DNA from: Eggerthellaceae bacterium
GTDB lineage: Bacteria > Actinomycetota > Coriobacteriia > Coriobacteriales > Eggerthellaceae
Length of the DNA: 64,000 nt
Direction: 5' to 3'
Assembly: GCA_009782605.1 (NCBI GenBank)
Contig: WRIR01000007.1
Span: 1-64,000, forward strand
Numbering within the stretch: the first letter of the stretch is position 1; every line of letters starts with the position of its first letter. A program made the translations under genes and the position numbers. Positions 8,531 through 18,095 of this stretch are shown here, piece by piece. The notes beneath the pieces are model-generated. The model saw only the letters and a list, made by a program, of their open reading frames with translations. It was not told the origin of the DNA and made no database searches.

Positions 8531-9749
8531 CGCTGTGCCCCCTTCGTGTATCTGCGCCTTCGGGTGCGGCCATTCCTGCGACGGCGCCCGGCGCCACCGT
8601 ATCTGCATCTTCGTCGTCGTGAAGAGGCGAGTTCTCCAAGAACGCGGGGTCGTCTGAGAAGTGGCAGGCCGAGGCATGGGCTCCGGCAAGCTTGACCAGG
8701 ACAGGGCCTTCCTCGTGACAGCGTGGCTGCGCATAGGGGCAGCGCGGCGAGAACGCACATCCTGCGGGCAGGTTGATGAGGCTCGGCGGGTTGCCCTTGA
8801 TGGGCGTGAGGGGTTCCTTGTCCCCGGCGGTACGTTTGGGAATCGAACGCATAAGGCCCCAGGTGTAGGGGTGCAGGGGCTGGTAGAATATCTCGTCGGT
8901 GGTACCGTATTCCACTGGCCTGCCGGCATACATGACCAAGATGCGGTCGGCCATGTCGGCCACGACGCCGAGGTCGTGGGTGATCATGATAATGGCCGAG
9001 CCGGTACGCTTTTGAAGGCTCTGCATAAGTTCGAGTATCTGTGCCTGGATGGTCACGTCGAGCGCGGTCGTCGGCTCGTCGGCGATGAGTATTTCCGGGT
9101 CGCAGGCAAGCGCCATGGCAATCATCGCACGCTGGCGCATGCCGCCGGAGAACTGGTGGGGGTAGTCCCGGGCACGCTCGGCCGCATTGGGAATGCCGAC
9201 CAGGTCAAGGAGCTCGATCGCCCGTGCAAAGGCCTGTTTCTTCTTATAGCCCTTGTGGATGGTCAGGCCTTCCCCCACCTGCTTTCCCACCCGGTACACC
9301 GGGTTCAGGGAAGAGAGGGGGTCTTGGAAGATCATGGCGATGTTGTTGCCGCGAATCTTCTGGAAGTCCTTTTCGGATATGGTGATGAGCGACTGGCCCT
9401 TGAACAAGACGTTGCCACCGTGAATCTTGCCGGGGGGCATGGGGACAAGCCCCATGATGGACATGGCCGTGACCGACTTGCCGCTGCCCGACTCGCCGAC
9501 CACGCCTAAGGTCTCACCGAGGTTGAGCGTGAAGGAGACACCGTCAACGGCCTTGACAAGCCCGTCGGGGGTGTCGAAGTACATCTTCAGGTTCTCCACC
9601 TTGAGCAAGTCGGCCGTGCCAGCTGTGCCAGCCGCGTCGGCCGGGTCCGTCGGGGCACCGTCCGCTCTGACAGCTGGGGCACCTTTCACGGTCTCGGCCG
9701 CCCTGCCGCCCATGCCGCCGTCTTCCCTGTCGGTCATCTTCCCGTCCAT
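8523..9749 (-). CDS. oppD: Oligopeptide ABC transporter ATP-binding protein OppD
   Basis: A 408-residue ATPase, partner of OppF. Walker A is GESGSGKSV, the signature is [15 protein letters not shown], Walker B is [12 protein letters not shown], and the H-loop is MITHDL. The C-terminal oligopeptide domain has the Cys motif [14 protein letters not shown]. An Ala/Gly/Asp-rich stretch of about 45 residues precedes the ABC domain, so the true start could be later than the first Met. Only one nucleotide separates its ATG from the oppC stop. Confidence 0.93.
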   Translation of the reverse strand: MDGKMTDREDGGMGGRAAETVKGAPAVRADGAPTDPADAAGTAGTADLLKVENLKMYFDTPDGLVKAVDGVSFTLNLGETLGVVGESGSGKSVTAMSIMGLVPMPPGKIHGGNVLFKGQSLITISEKDFQKIRGNNIAMIFQDPLSSLNPVYRVGKQVGEGLTIHKGYKKKQAFARAIELLDLVGIPNAAERARDYPHQFSGGMRQRAMIAMALACDPEILIADEPTTALDVTIQAQILELMQSLQKRTGSAIIMITHDLGVVADMADRILVMYAGRPVEYGTTDEIFYQPLHPYTWGLMRSIPKRTAGDKEPLTPIKGNPPSLINLPAGCAFSPRCPYAQPRCHEEGPVLVKLAGAHASACHFSDDPAFLENSPLHDDEDADTVAPGAVAGMAAPEGADTRRGHSDG

Positions 9750-9750
9750 G

Positions 9751-10632
9751 TCAGTCCGTCACCTTCACGTCCATCGCGTCGCGCAGCCCGTCGCCGAGAA
9801 GGGTGAAGGAGAGCACGGTGAGCAGTATCGCCAGCCCGGGACAGAGCACGAGCCACGGGGCGACGACCAGGTATTGCTGGGCCTCGGCTATCATCAGGCC
9901 CCACGAAGGCGTGGGAGGCTGTATCCCCAGCCCCAGAAAGCTCAGGGCCGCCTCGGATATGATGGCGGTGCCGATGCTCATGGTGGCGTACACGATCACC
10001 GGCGCAAGGGAGTTCGGGAGGACATGGCGCATGATGATGCGGAAGTCGCTGGCACCCAGGGCACGCGCCGCGGAAACGTAGTCGCTCTCCTTGACCTGGA
10101 GGATGATGCTTCGGATGACCCGGGCGATGGCGGTCCACCCGATGATCCCGATGGCAATGAACATGTTGACGAAGCTCGGCCCGAGGGCGGCGAGCAGGGC
10201 GATGGCGAAGAGGATGTAGGGGAAGGCCATGAAGATGTCGGTCGCGCGCATGATGATGCTGTCCCACACGCCGCCGAAGTAGGCTGCGGTCGTGCCGAGG
10301 ACCAGGCCGATGATCAGCGATATCGACATGGCTAGCACGCCGACGGAAAGCGAGACACGTGCGCCGTAGATGACGCGCACCAGTTCGTCACGACCGAGGC
10401 TGTCGGTGCCGAAGGGGTGTTGGAGCGACGGGGGCATCTTCGACATAGTCGCCGTCATGGTGGTGTCGACGAAGGTGGGGGAGCCCAAAAGCTGGGGGGC
10501 CCACAAGTCTGCGCTCAGGGCCACCAGCACCATGAAGGCTATCCAGCAAAAGCCGCAGACTGCGAGCTTGTTCTTCCGCAGGCGCCTCCAGGCGTCGCCC
10601 CACAGCGTGCGGTTCTGCTTGTTGGGCGCCAT
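9751..10632 (-). CDS. oppC: Oligopeptide ABC transporter permease OppC
   Basis: A 293-residue inner-membrane permease. It has an OppC_N segment with the first transmembrane helix, a periplasmic loop containing the family motif HPFGTDSLGRDELVRVIYG, then about five more helices. The cytoplasmic EAA loop is recognisable (ARALGASDFRIIMRHVLPNS). It pairs with OppB to form the channel. Its start directly abuts the oppB stop. Confidence 0.94.
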   Translation of the reverse strand: MAPNKQNRTLWGDAWRRLRKNKLAVCGFCWIAFMVLVALSADLWAPQLLGSPTFVDTTMTATMSKMPPSLQHPFGTDSLGRDELVRVIYGARVSLSVGVLAMSISLIIGLVLGTTAAYFGGVWDSIIMRATDIFMAFPYILFAIALLAALGPSFVNMFIAIGIIGWTAIARVIRSIILQVKESDYVSAARALGASDFRIIMRHVLPNSLAPVIVYATMSIGTAIISEAALSFLGLGIQPPTPSWGLMIAEAQQYLVVAPWLVLCPGLAILLTVLSFTLLGDGLRDAMDVKVTD

Positions 10633-11616
10633 CTATTCGTCACCCGCCTTCTTGCCGTAGCGGATGCGTGGGTCGAAAAGCGCGTAGCTGACGTCGATGA
10701 TGAGGTTGATGAGCATGATAAGGATGACTACCAGGATAACGCCGCCCATGACGATGGGCCAGTCGCGCTGCCCGATGGCGCGGAATATCTCGTAGCCGAC
10801 ACCCGGCCAGTTGAAGATGGTCTCGGTGAGGATGGCGCTCGACATCATGACACCGAAGTCGATGCCGATGAAAGTGATAACGGGGATCATGGCGTTTTTC
10901 AGGGCGTGCTTCACGATAACGGCCCCGCGCGAGAGGCCTTTTGCCCGCGCGGTGCGGATGTAGTCCGCGTTCAGGACCTCAAGAAGCTGGGAGCGCATGA
11001 CGCGTGCGGTGTAGGCAAGCGAGACCGACGCCAGGGCCACCGCCGGCAGGATGTAGTGCATCCAGGTCGGATAGCTGCTGATGGGCCCGCCCGCCCCCGA
11101 GATGGGCAGGGAGAAGGCGCCTCCCGTGGCGTCTTTCAAGAAGACGCCGAAGAACATCTGCAACAGCATGCCCAGCCAAAACACGGGCACCGAGATAAGG
11201 ATAGACGTCGAGACGGTGACCAATGCGTCAACGAAGGAGTAGCGCTTCACGGCAGAGACGATGCCGGCAGATATCCCGATGAGTATCTCGATCAGTATGG
11301 CGCAGAGTGCCAGGCGTGCGGTGTAGGGGAACTTTTCGGCGAAGATGTCGATAACCGGGGTCTTGCGCTGGTACGAGGTCCCCAGGTCGCCGTGGAGCAG
11401 GTCGTTCATGTAGTAGCCGTACTGGACGTAGAGGGGCTCGTCGAGGTGGTTCGCCTTGACGATCTGCTCGTAGATGGCGTCAGGCATCGCTTTCTCGCCT
11501 GCGAGCAGCTTGATAGGGTCGCCCGGTATGACCGCACGGAAGAAGAACAGTATCAAGGTGATGCCGATGAATACGGGGATGAACTGCAGTATGCGTTTTC
11601 CGATATAGGCTAACAT
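10633..11616 (-). CDS. oppB: Oligopeptide ABC transporter permease OppB
   Basis: A 327-residue permease with six predicted transmembrane helices and a full BPD_transp_1 domain. The EAA loop is TARAKGLSRGAVIVKHALKN. The N-terminus (YIGKRILQFIPVFIGITLILF) is typical of the family. It is preceded by a 187-bp gap holding paired palindromes that separates it from oppA, which could let oppA be expressed more than the membrane genes. Confidence 0.94.
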   Translation of the reverse strand: MLAYIGKRILQFIPVFIGITLILFFFRAVIPGDPIKLLAGEKAMPDAIYEQIVKANHLDEPLYVQYGYYMNDLLHGDLGTSYQRKTPVIDIFAEKFPYTARLALCAILIEILIGISAGIVSAVKRYSFVDALVTVSTSILISVPVFWLGMLLQMFFGVFLKDATGGAFSLPISGAGGPISSYPTWMHYILPAVALASVSLAYTARVMRSQLLEVLNADYIRTARAKGLSRGAVIVKHALKNAMIPVITFIGIDFGVMMSSAILTETIFNWPGVGYEIFRAIGQRDWPIVMGGVILVVILIMLINLIIDVSYALFDPRIRYGKKAGDE

Positions 11617-11650
11617 CGTGGTCTTTCTCTACTTTGGCTCGCTCAGTATT

Positions 11651-11672
11651 GTACACGATTGGTACACGATTG
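11651..11672. repeat. 11-bp direct repeat upstream of oppB
   Basis: GTACACGATTG is repeated twice in tandem, just upstream of the oppB start. Function unknown; it could be a regulator site or chance. Confidence 0.4.
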
Positions 11673-11700
11673 GAGCTCGATGTCCACGAAAAAGCAGAAG

Positions 11701-11788
11701 GGCCAGCACAAAGGGGACGTTCCTTTTTGTGCTGGCCCCAGTCTCTCGCCTGGCCAGCACAAAAAGGAACGTCCCCTTTGTGCTGGCC
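11701..11788. repeat. Paired 37-bp palindromes between oppA and oppB
   Basis: A 37-bp unit (11701-11737; GGCCAGCACAAA at one end, TTTGTGCTGGCC at the other, GGGGACGTTCC in the middle) is followed after 14 bp by its exact reverse complement (11752-11788). Each unit is itself largely palindromic. The pair begins 16 bp after the oppA stop, so the mRNA can form one long or two short hairpins, suited to attenuation or 3'-end protection. It is related to the element at 43627-43691. Confidence 0.85.
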
Positions 11789-11803
11789 TCCGGGAGGCTT
11801 CCT

Positions 11804-13453
11804 TTAGACGAGCTCTGCCTGGGCGAGCGCAGTTATGCGGTTCGGGCCGTAGAAGAGGTTCTTCACCCTGTCCGAGGCGACGTCGTGGTGGCAGTAGTAC
11901 ATGACCGGGACCACGACGGCGTCCTCGCCGAGGATGTCGTCAACCTCCTGGTAGAGCTTGATGCGCTCCGCCGTGTCGGTGATGGCGCGCGCCGCGATGA
12001 TCTTCTCGTCCACCTCTTTGTTGGAATACCCCGAGCGGTTGTCGCCGTTGTCGGTGTAGAACAGCGGGTAGAGGAAGTTGTCCATGATGGGGTAGTCGGC
12101 TATCCAGCCGAGGCGCCCTATCTGGTAGTTCCCGTTTTGCAGGGCCGACAGGTAGCTTGCCCACTCCATCGAGTCGAGCTCGGCCTTGATGCCGATTGCG
12201 GCGAGGTCGGCCTGGACCATCTGCATGATCTCCTCGTGGCCGCCGCCGGAGTTGCAGGAGAGCTTGATGGGGGGAAGCCCCTCGCCTCCGGGGAAGCCGG
12301 CATCGGCGAGCGCCTGCCGCGCCGCCTCGATGTCGTACTTTGCGTAGGGCCAGGCATCCGGGCGGTAGCCCTCGATGCCGGGAGGTACGATACCCGTGGC
12401 GGGGGTGCGGCTGCCCTCGAAGATGGTGTCGCAGATGGCCTGCCGGTTGATGGCCAAACTGACAGCCCGGCGGACGTCCTTGCTCGCAAAGAATTTATCT
12501 TCGAGGTTGATGACGAAGTAGTAGGTCGATGATTCGGCGCCCATGAGGGTCTGTGCGCCCGGGTTGGCCGTATAGCCGTCGACGGAGTTGCCGTATGCTG
12601 CCTTCGTCGACTCGATCTGGCCGTTCGCAATCATGGAAAGGTCGAGGTTCCCGGCCTGGAACTCGGTGAAGGCGGTGTCAGGCGACTTGAAGATCAGGAA
12701 GTCGCAGCCGTCTATCTTGGCCTTTTCGCCGTAATAGTCGTCGAAGCGCTTGACCTGGATGTACTGGTCGTCCACCCAAGTGCCGTCCATCATGAAGGGG
12801 CCGTTGCCGATGGGCGCGCGGGAGAAGGTTGCAAAGTCGTCGGCCGCCCCGCCTGAGGGGATGGGCCCGAGGGCGGGATGCGATGCCACGTAGACGAAGT
12901 CGGCGAAGGGCTCGGAGAGGGTGACCTCGAAGGTGAGCTCGTCGAGGGTTTTGAGGCCCACAAGCTCGGTGGCTGTGCCTTCGAGCATAGCGTCGTAGCC
13001 CACGACTTTGTCGATGTGGTAAGAGATGACCGAGGGCTCGTCAGCGGTGTTGGGGTTGCACATGCGCTCCCAAGAGAACTTGAAGTCCTGCGCCGTTACC
13101 GGTTCTCCGTTGTGGAACAGGGCGCCTTCGCGCAGCTTGAAGGTGAAGACGGTGGCGTCGTCGGAAACCTCCCAGCTCTCAGCGGCAGCGCCGACGAGCT
13201 CCTGGGCCCGGTAGTCGTAGTAGGTAAGCGAGTCGAAGAGGTTCGCGGACACCGCGGTGCCCTCGGACTCCTGCAGGTCGAAGGGGTCGATGCAGGCCGG
13301 TTGGTTGATGTAGTAGCGGAGGGTGCCGCCCCTGCCGCCGCCGACGCCGCAGCCCGACAGGGCCGGGGCCGCAAGCGCGGCAACGCCTACTGCCGCCGCG
13401 CCCTTGACAAAGGTGCGCCTGTCCAGCTTGATGCGTGGTTCTTTTGTGTTCAT
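11804..13453 (-). CDS. oppA: Oligopeptide ABC transporter substrate-binding lipoprotein OppA
   Basis: A 549-residue solute receptor of the SBP_bac_5 family. The N-terminus has a twin-arginine motif (DRRTFVKGAA), a hydrophobic region and lipobox LSGC, so it is probably Tat-exported and lipid-anchored. Family hallmarks include LRYYINQP, the early segment ANLFDSLTYYD, FTFKLREGALFHNGEPVTAQDF, and the C-terminal hinge around GRLGWIADYP. It is the first gene of the oppABCDF operon. The peptide preference cannot be read from sequence. Confidence 0.93.
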   Translation of the reverse strand: MNTKEPRIKLDRRTFVKGAAAVGVAALAAPALSGCGVGGGRGGTLRYYINQPACIDPFDLQESEGTAVSANLFDSLTYYDYRAQELVGAAAESWEVSDDATVFTFKLREGALFHNGEPVTAQDFKFSWERMCNPNTADEPSVISYHIDKVVGYDAMLEGTATELVGLKTLDELTFEVTLSEPFADFVYVASHPALGPIPSGGAADDFATFSRAPIGNGPFMMDGTWVDDQYIQVKRFDDYYGEKAKIDGCDFLIFKSPDTAFTEFQAGNLDLSMIANGQIESTKAAYGNSVDGYTANPGAQTLMGAESSTYYFVINLEDKFFASKDVRRAVSLAINRQAICDTIFEGSRTPATGIVPPGIEGYRPDAWPYAKYDIEAARQALADAGFPGGEGLPPIKLSCNSGGGHEEIMQMVQADLAAIGIKAELDSMEWASYLSALQNGNYQIGRLGWIADYPIMDNFLYPLFYTDNGDNRSGYSNKEVDEKIIAARAITDTAERIKLYQEVDDILGEDAVVVPVMYYCHHDVASDRVKNLFYGPNRITALAQAELV

Positions 13454-13801
13454 GATATCCTCCTTGTGAGTGCGGGTCGTGCTTCTCTGCTTCTTCTTTC
13501 CTCTAGCCTATCCTCTAGCCGCTGCCTTCCCCTCTTTTCATCGTGTGCAACGGGTGCCCTGAAAAGAACCGCGAAAGAAGAAGGCTTGATTATAGGCGAA
13601 CCACCGGGAAAAGTACATCGCGGCGGCCACGCAGCGGCCAGCGGCCTAGTCCTTGTCGGCATGGAGGGGAAGGCGGGCGGCGGGTGTGAGCGGGGTGCGG
13701 AGGGGGAAGGCAGGCAGGGGCGAGTGGGACAGGAGAAGGGGGGTCGCAAGGCACAGCCTCGGACCCCCCTCCGGTAAAACCTTGTCGACAGCTTTGTGTG
13801 C
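13454..13801. other. Intergenic region upstream of oppA
   Basis: About 350 bp without a convincing gene. It should hold the oppA promoter, but I see no consensus -35/-10 pair or riboswitch. A GGAGG-like ribosome-binding site lies just before oppA. Confidence 0.5.
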
Positions 13802-14779
13802 TTACGGCATCGGCTCCCCGGTCGGCGGCGCGGGCATGCGGTTAGGGTTTTCTTGCGAGGATTTGAAGAGCTCCCCGGCGGCACCCATGACGTTGGCGAG
13901 CCCCTGCATCTCGAGGGGCATGAATATCTTGGTGGCGTTGCCGTTGGCCACTTCTTTCAGGGTTTCGAGGTAGCGCACCGCGAGCAGGTCCTCGGTGGGG
14001 TTGCCCACGTGGATGGCATCGAACACGTTGCGGATGGCCTGGGACTCGCCTTCGGCGATGAGTATCTTCTGCGACCGTTCGGCGTCGGCTATCTCCCTGA
14101 TGGCGGTTGCGCGGCCCTCGGCCTCAAGGATGGCGGCCTGTTTGGTGCCCTCGGCGCGGGCGATGGCGGCGGCCTTGTCGCCCTCGGCCTCGAGGATCAT
14201 CGCACGGCGGTCGCGCTCGGCCTTCATCTGGCGGTGCATCGCCTGGGTCACGTCGGCCGGGGGCTCGATACGCTGGAGCTCGACGCGCACGACGCGCACG
14301 CCCCATTTGTCTGTTGCGTCGTCGAGGATGTTGCGCAGGGTGATGTTGATCTTCTCGCGGCTGGTCAGCGACTCGTCCAGCTGCATCTCGCCGACCACGT
14401 TACGCAGGTTGGTCTGCGCGAGCTTGGTTGCGGCAAGGTAGAAGTTCGTCACGTTGTAGATGAGCTTGAAGGGGTCGGTGGCCTCGTAGTATACGACCGC
14501 GTCGACGGTCACCGCGACGTTGTCCTTCGTGATGACCTCTTGCGGCGGGACGTCCACGACGTTCTCGCGCATGTCGACGTTCGTCACCCGGTCGATGAAG
14601 GGTATGAGCAGGTGCAGGCCCGGCTCCCAAGTGCACTGGTATTTGCCGAGGCGTTCGACGACGCCCTTCTCGTAGGGGCGGATGATGCGGATCGCGCGTA
14701 CTGCGAAAATCAGCAGGACGAGGACGATGATGGCTCCGAGAACCCAAACCCCTGTGAAAAAATTGCCTAAGGTATCCAT
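13802..14779 (-). CDS. SPFH/Band 7 membrane scaffold protein (QmcA/stomatin-like)
   Basis: A 325-residue protein with one N-terminal transmembrane helix (about residues 10-28) and a Band 7 domain starting [17 protein letters not shown]. After it comes an Ala/Glu/Arg-rich coiled coil (about 195-250; [20 protein letters not shown]) that drives oligomerisation. Such proteins form membrane microdomain cages and can modulate membrane proteases. The immediately upstream gene encodes an NfeD protein, the standard partner. The tail is Pro/Asn-rich. Confidence 0.9.
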   Translation of the reverse strand: MDTLGNFFTGVWVLGAIIVLVLLIFAVRAIRIIRPYEKGVVERLGKYQCTWEPGLHLLIPFIDRVTNVDMRENVVDVPPQEVITKDNVAVTVDAVVYYEATDPFKLIYNVTNFYLAATKLAQTNLRNVVGEMQLDESLTSREKINITLRNILDDATDKWGVRVVRVELQRIEPPADVTQAMHRQMKAERDRRAMILEAEGDKAAAIARAEGTKQAAILEAEGRATAIREIADAERSQKILIAEGESQAIRNVFDAIHVGNPTEDLLAVRYLETLKEVANGNATKIFMPLEMQGLANVMGAAGELFKSSQENPNRMPAPPTGEPMP

Positions 14780-14898
14780 CTGGTTCTTCCTTTCTTCGAC
14801 GACGGGGTGCGGTTCCGCCGTCTTCCTTCTCTGGTCGTCCTTTTCCGTTCGACCGTTCCTGTTGTGTGCGTTCGGGCTTTAGCGGGCCTGTAGGCCGG

Positions 14899-15339
14899 CT
14901 ACCCCTGCTTTTCCTTGACGATGAGGCGCGTGCCCTCTATCGCAACCACTTCGACAAGCGAGCCGATGACGGGCAAGGCCCCGCTTTCCGTGCCCGCGTT
15001 CCATTCCTCACGCTCGACGCGTATGCGGACGAGGCCTCCGGGCGCCTGGCCGTCGATGACCTCGCCCACCGAGCCGATCAGCCTCTCGACCCCGCTCTTG
15101 ACGCCGGAGTTCTTGCTGATGCGGTTCGCAAGCGGCCTCAGCGCAATGAGCGCGACGAGTGAAACGGCGATGAAGAGCAGCCACTGGGCGACAAGGCCGC
15201 CGCCGAGGGCGTAGGTAATGGCCGCAACGCCGGCGCCCACCGCAAAGGGCAGCAGGAAAAACGAGGCGGTCAGCATCTCGCCGACGCACAGGGCCGCCGC
15301 AAGGACCACCCAAATCCAAAACCAAGGCAATGCTTCCAT
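14899..15339 (-). CDS. NfeD-like membrane protein
   Basis: A 146-residue short NfeD. Two to three transmembrane helices occupy the first 75 residues or so (VLAAALCVGEMLTASFFLLPF, then LVAQWLLFIAVSLVALIAL), followed by an OB-fold domain (GSVGEVIDGQAPGGLVRIRVEREEW). ATG at 15339 is chosen because TAAGGAGG lies at ideal spacing, better than the slightly longer alternative. It should act with the SPFH protein encoded about 120 bp downstream. The serine-protease domain of long NfeD proteins is absent. Confidence 0.88.
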   Translation of the reverse strand: MEALPWFWIWVVLAAALCVGEMLTASFFLLPFAVGAGVAAITYALGGGLVAQWLLFIAVSLVALIALRPLANRISKNSGVKSGVERLIGSVGEVIDGQAPGGLVRIRVEREEWNAGTESGALPVIGSLVEVVAIEGTRLIVKEKQG

Positions 15340-15581
15340 ACTAAACCTCCTTAACCGCAATCATTATACCCGCTCCTCCAAAGCCACGCAGACGCACTCT
15401 TCGATAACAGGAATATCAACATCAAAACCTCCTGTGGAGAGTCCGTGTTGCCGCTATGCCCCTTCTCGGCCTGAAGAGGGCTTCAGGATTTTTCGTCGAT
15501 ACCTGGGTGATTGCCCGGTTGCCGAGGCGGAAAGGAAGCGCCCGGGGGAAGCCGAAGGGGCTATGGGGCTTTCGGCGGGCA

Positions 15582-16217
15582 TCACCTGCGTAGGTCGGGG
15601 AATTCCTGCAGGAGCTTCCTCACTGGCAGGCCGATGACGGTGTCCAGGTCGCCCTCGACCTTCGCGATGAGGTCGGCGCCGGCACCCTGGGCGGCATAGG
15701 CGCCCGCCTTGTCGAAGGACTCGCCTTTCCGCAGGTAGTCGGCGATCTCGTCGTCGGTGAGAGGCTTGAAGGACACAGCGCTCGTGTCCGCGAAGGTCTT
15801 GCGCCCTATCGAGACCTTCTCCGGCTCGGGAGCCGCGATAATCCAGACCGACACTGCCGTGATAACCTGGTGGGTGTTGCCCGAGAGCCTGCGGAGCATC
15901 CTCTTTGCGTCCGAGAGGCTGCGGGGCTTGCCGAATATCTCTCCTTCGAGGACGACGATGGTGTCCGCCCCGATGACGACGGTCGTGCCCTGGGGTTTTT
16001 GGACGAGTATCTCCTGGACGGCGGCCCCCGCCTTCTTTTCGGCAAGCGCCTTCGCAGCCTCTTCGGGGCATGACGCCGCGTCGGGCCCCAGCGTCTCGTC
16101 GACCGGGCAGGCCTGCACCCTGAATCGCACCCCGGCCTCTTCAAGGAGCTGCTTGCGGCGGGGGCTGGCACTTGCTAAGACGATGTCGATGTTCTCGGTG
16201 CTGTCCATGGGCATCAA
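15582..16217 (-). CDS. maf: Maf-type nucleoside triphosphate pyrophosphatase
   Basis: A 211-residue Maf/HAM1-fold enzyme that hydrolyses dTTP/UTP or modified nucleotides to monophosphates. It has the N-terminal signature ASASPRRKQLLEEAG, then VIGADTIVVLEGEIFGKP with the catalytic Asp and, further on, YAAQGAGADLI and VEGDLDTVIGLPV. Three Met codons cluster at the N-terminus (MMPMDS), so the start could be 16217, 16214 or 16208. It follows tilS by 37 bp and is probably cotranscribed. Confidence 0.93.
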   Translation of the reverse strand: MMPMDSTENIDIVLASASPRRKQLLEEAGVRFRVQACPVDETLGPDAASCPEEAAKALAEKKAGAAVQEILVQKPQGTTVVIGADTIVVLEGEIFGKPRSLSDAKRMLRRLSGNTHQVITAVSVWIIAAPEPEKVSIGRKTFADTSAVSFKPLTDDEIADYLRKGESFDKAGAYAAQGAGADLIAKVEGDLDTVIGLPVRKLLQEFPDLRR

Positions 16218-16254
16218 TAATAGCGGAGCGCAGGGGCGCGGGCAGGGGGAGCGC

Positions 16255-17418
16255 TCAGCTTTTCTTCCGGCGGGCGCGATAGCTGCCCATCGGCTCGACG
16301 AGCACGCCGCGCTTGTTCGCGCTCACCGCGAGGTCGCCTTGGACGTTGGCCGTGTAGCCGCTTATCGGCCCCGTATCCCGGAACCCGGCAAGCAGGGCCT
16401 CCACCGAGGCGGTCTCCACGCGGGCGTCGGGGCCGAGCATCCTTTGCAGCACGTTGACGGCCACGCGGCGTTTCAGGGGCAGCGGCACCTCGGCGAAGCC
16501 CGGTGCAAAGGTGCACCCGGCCGGGTAGTCGGGGGCGAAGCCCTCGACCGACTCGGTCCAGGCCACGAACGCGCCTTCGAGCTCTGCCGCCTGCTGCTCA
16601 AGCATGTCGGCCTCGTCGCCGATGAGGTTCATCACGCGGCAGAGCGTTTCGAGCAGCTGCGGGTTGCGCTCCTTGGCCCGGGGGACTATCTCGTGGCGGA
16701 CGAAGGCGCGGAAGCGGTCGGTGTGGGCGTTCGTCGCGTCCTCGCGCCACAGGTTCCCCTCGGCGTCGCAGGCGGCCTTGTTGCCGGATTCCTCGTACCG
16801 GACGATGAAGTTGCGCAGGTCGTCACGGGAAGTGTCGAGCAGGGGCCTGACCACCGGGCCGTTCGCGTAGAGCATCGAGCGGAAGCCGCCCGGCCCGGTG
16901 CCGACGATCGAGCGCATATAGAAGCTCTCGACGCGGTCGTCTTGGGTGTGCGCCGTGAAGATGCGGCCCTCTGCAAGTGGGGTGGCAGTGTGGCGGCACA
17001 GGCTTTCAAGGGCCTCGTGGGCGGCAAGGTAGCGCTCCCTGCGCGCGACCGCCTCTTCGTTGTCCCCCGTCCGCCTCACTTCGGCGGGCACGTCTATCTC
17101 GCAGACGAACACGGGGATGTCGAGTTTTTCGGCGAGGCCTTGCACGAATACCTGGTCGGCATCGGATGCCTCGCTCCTGGTCTGGTGGTTCACATGGAGG
17201 ATGGCGAGCGGGCCGATGCAGCCCTGCCGGTGCAGCTCGGCCGCGATATAGGCCAGGGCCGTGGAGTCCGATCCCCCCGACACCATGAGCAGCACGGTGG
17301 ACTCGGCATCGGCAAGCCCCCGTTCCTGCATGGTCTGCCTGACGCGGCCCAGGAGCTCGTTCTTGCTTTTCGTGCCCCGGCCTTTTTCTGCGCTTTCGTG
17401 CATCCTGCCCTCGTGCAT
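16255..17418 (-). CDS. tilS: tRNA(Ile)-lysidine synthase TilS
   Basis: A 387-residue ATP-dependent enzyme that converts C34 of the AUA-decoding tRNA-Ile to lysidine, an essential step. The PP-loop motif VSGGSDSTAL is at about residues 48-57. The N-type ATPase domain continues through HVNHQTR and HTQDDRVESFYMR, followed by a helical linker and a reduced C-terminal part. The N-terminus is about 25 residues longer than usual and low in complexity, so a later start is possible. In related genomes tilS often sits next to hpt-ftsH; here those genes are about 40 kb away. Confidence 0.93.
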   Translation of the reverse strand: MHEGRMHESAEKGRGTKSKNELLGRVRQTMQERGLADAESTVLLMVSGGSDSTALAYIAAELHRQGCIGPLAILHVNHQTRSEASDADQVFVQGLAEKLDIPVFVCEIDVPAEVRRTGDNEEAVARRERYLAAHEALESLCRHTATPLAEGRIFTAHTQDDRVESFYMRSIVGTGPGGFRSMLYANGPVVRPLLDTSRDDLRNFIVRYEESGNKAACDAEGNLWREDATNAHTDRFRAFVRHEIVPRAKERNPQLLETLCRVMNLIGDEADMLEQQAAELEGAFVAWTESVEGFAPDYPAGCTFAPGFAEVPLPLKRRVAVNVLQRMLGPDARVETASVEALLAGFRDTGPISGYTANVQGDLAVSANKRGVLVEPMGSYRARRKKS

Positions 17419-17642
17419 CCGTTCCCCCGTCTTCCTTATACCCGCCCGCCGCCCGGTGTGTGTGACCGTGCATGAGCGTAAAGTCGATTCCAGTATAGCC
17501 GCCCCTTTGCCGCCGTTTTGAGAAAAAGGCGCAACACCACAGAAGTTCGGGGGAGTTCGTGGGATAATGCTTTGCGGTACCCGACGGTTGTGGACTGCGG
17601 CTCGTGGCGTTGTCGCGTTGCCGCAAGACTTAAAGGAGCATC

Positions 17643-18014
17643 ATGAAGCTTGTTATCCGTTACCTGGCGACCGCGGTCGCGGTGGTGGCCGCTATATGGA
17701 TAGTCCCGGGGATAGAAATTCTCGGCGGTCTTGAGGACTGGGGGGCGATCGCGCTGTTCAGCCTGATTCTGGCGCTTGCCAACATGGTCGTCAAGCCCAT
17801 CCTCAAAGTGCTGAGCTTCCCGATCACCGTCCTTACGTTGGGGCTCTTCCTTTTGGTGATCAACGCCGCCATGCTCTACCTCGCCTCGTGGGTTGCGAGC
17901 AACGTCTTCCAGGTCGAGTTCATCATCGAAAACTTTGGGAGCGCCCTTTTGGCCGGGCTTGTCATCAGCATTATCGTGTCGGTCATCAACGCCGCTACCG
18001 GGGCCAACAAGTAG
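17643..18014 (+). CDS. Phage holin family 4 / YvlD-like membrane protein
   Basis: A 123-residue integral membrane protein with four predicted transmembrane helices. The family pattern is clear: IRYLATAVAVVAAIWIVPGI, LALANMVVKPILKVLSFPITVLTLGLF and a C-terminal helix LAGLVISIIVSVINAATG. The start follows AAAGGAGCATC. Despite the family name, such proteins are common chromosomal genes linked to envelope stress rather than phage lysis. It stands alone between divergent tilS and the convergent ferritin gene. Confidence 0.85.
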   Translation: MKLVIRYLATAVAVVAAIWIVPGIEILGGLEDWGAIALFSLILALANMVVKPILKVLSFPITVLTLGLFLLVINAAMLYLASWVASNVFQVEFIIENFGSALLAGLVISIIVSVINAATGANK

Positions 18015-18095
18015 GGGTTCGGCAGCGGCGTCTGTCGTATCGGCGCCTATTCGGTTTTGCGCGGCTGTGCGCCCCGCGTGGCGTCCCGTGTGCGG

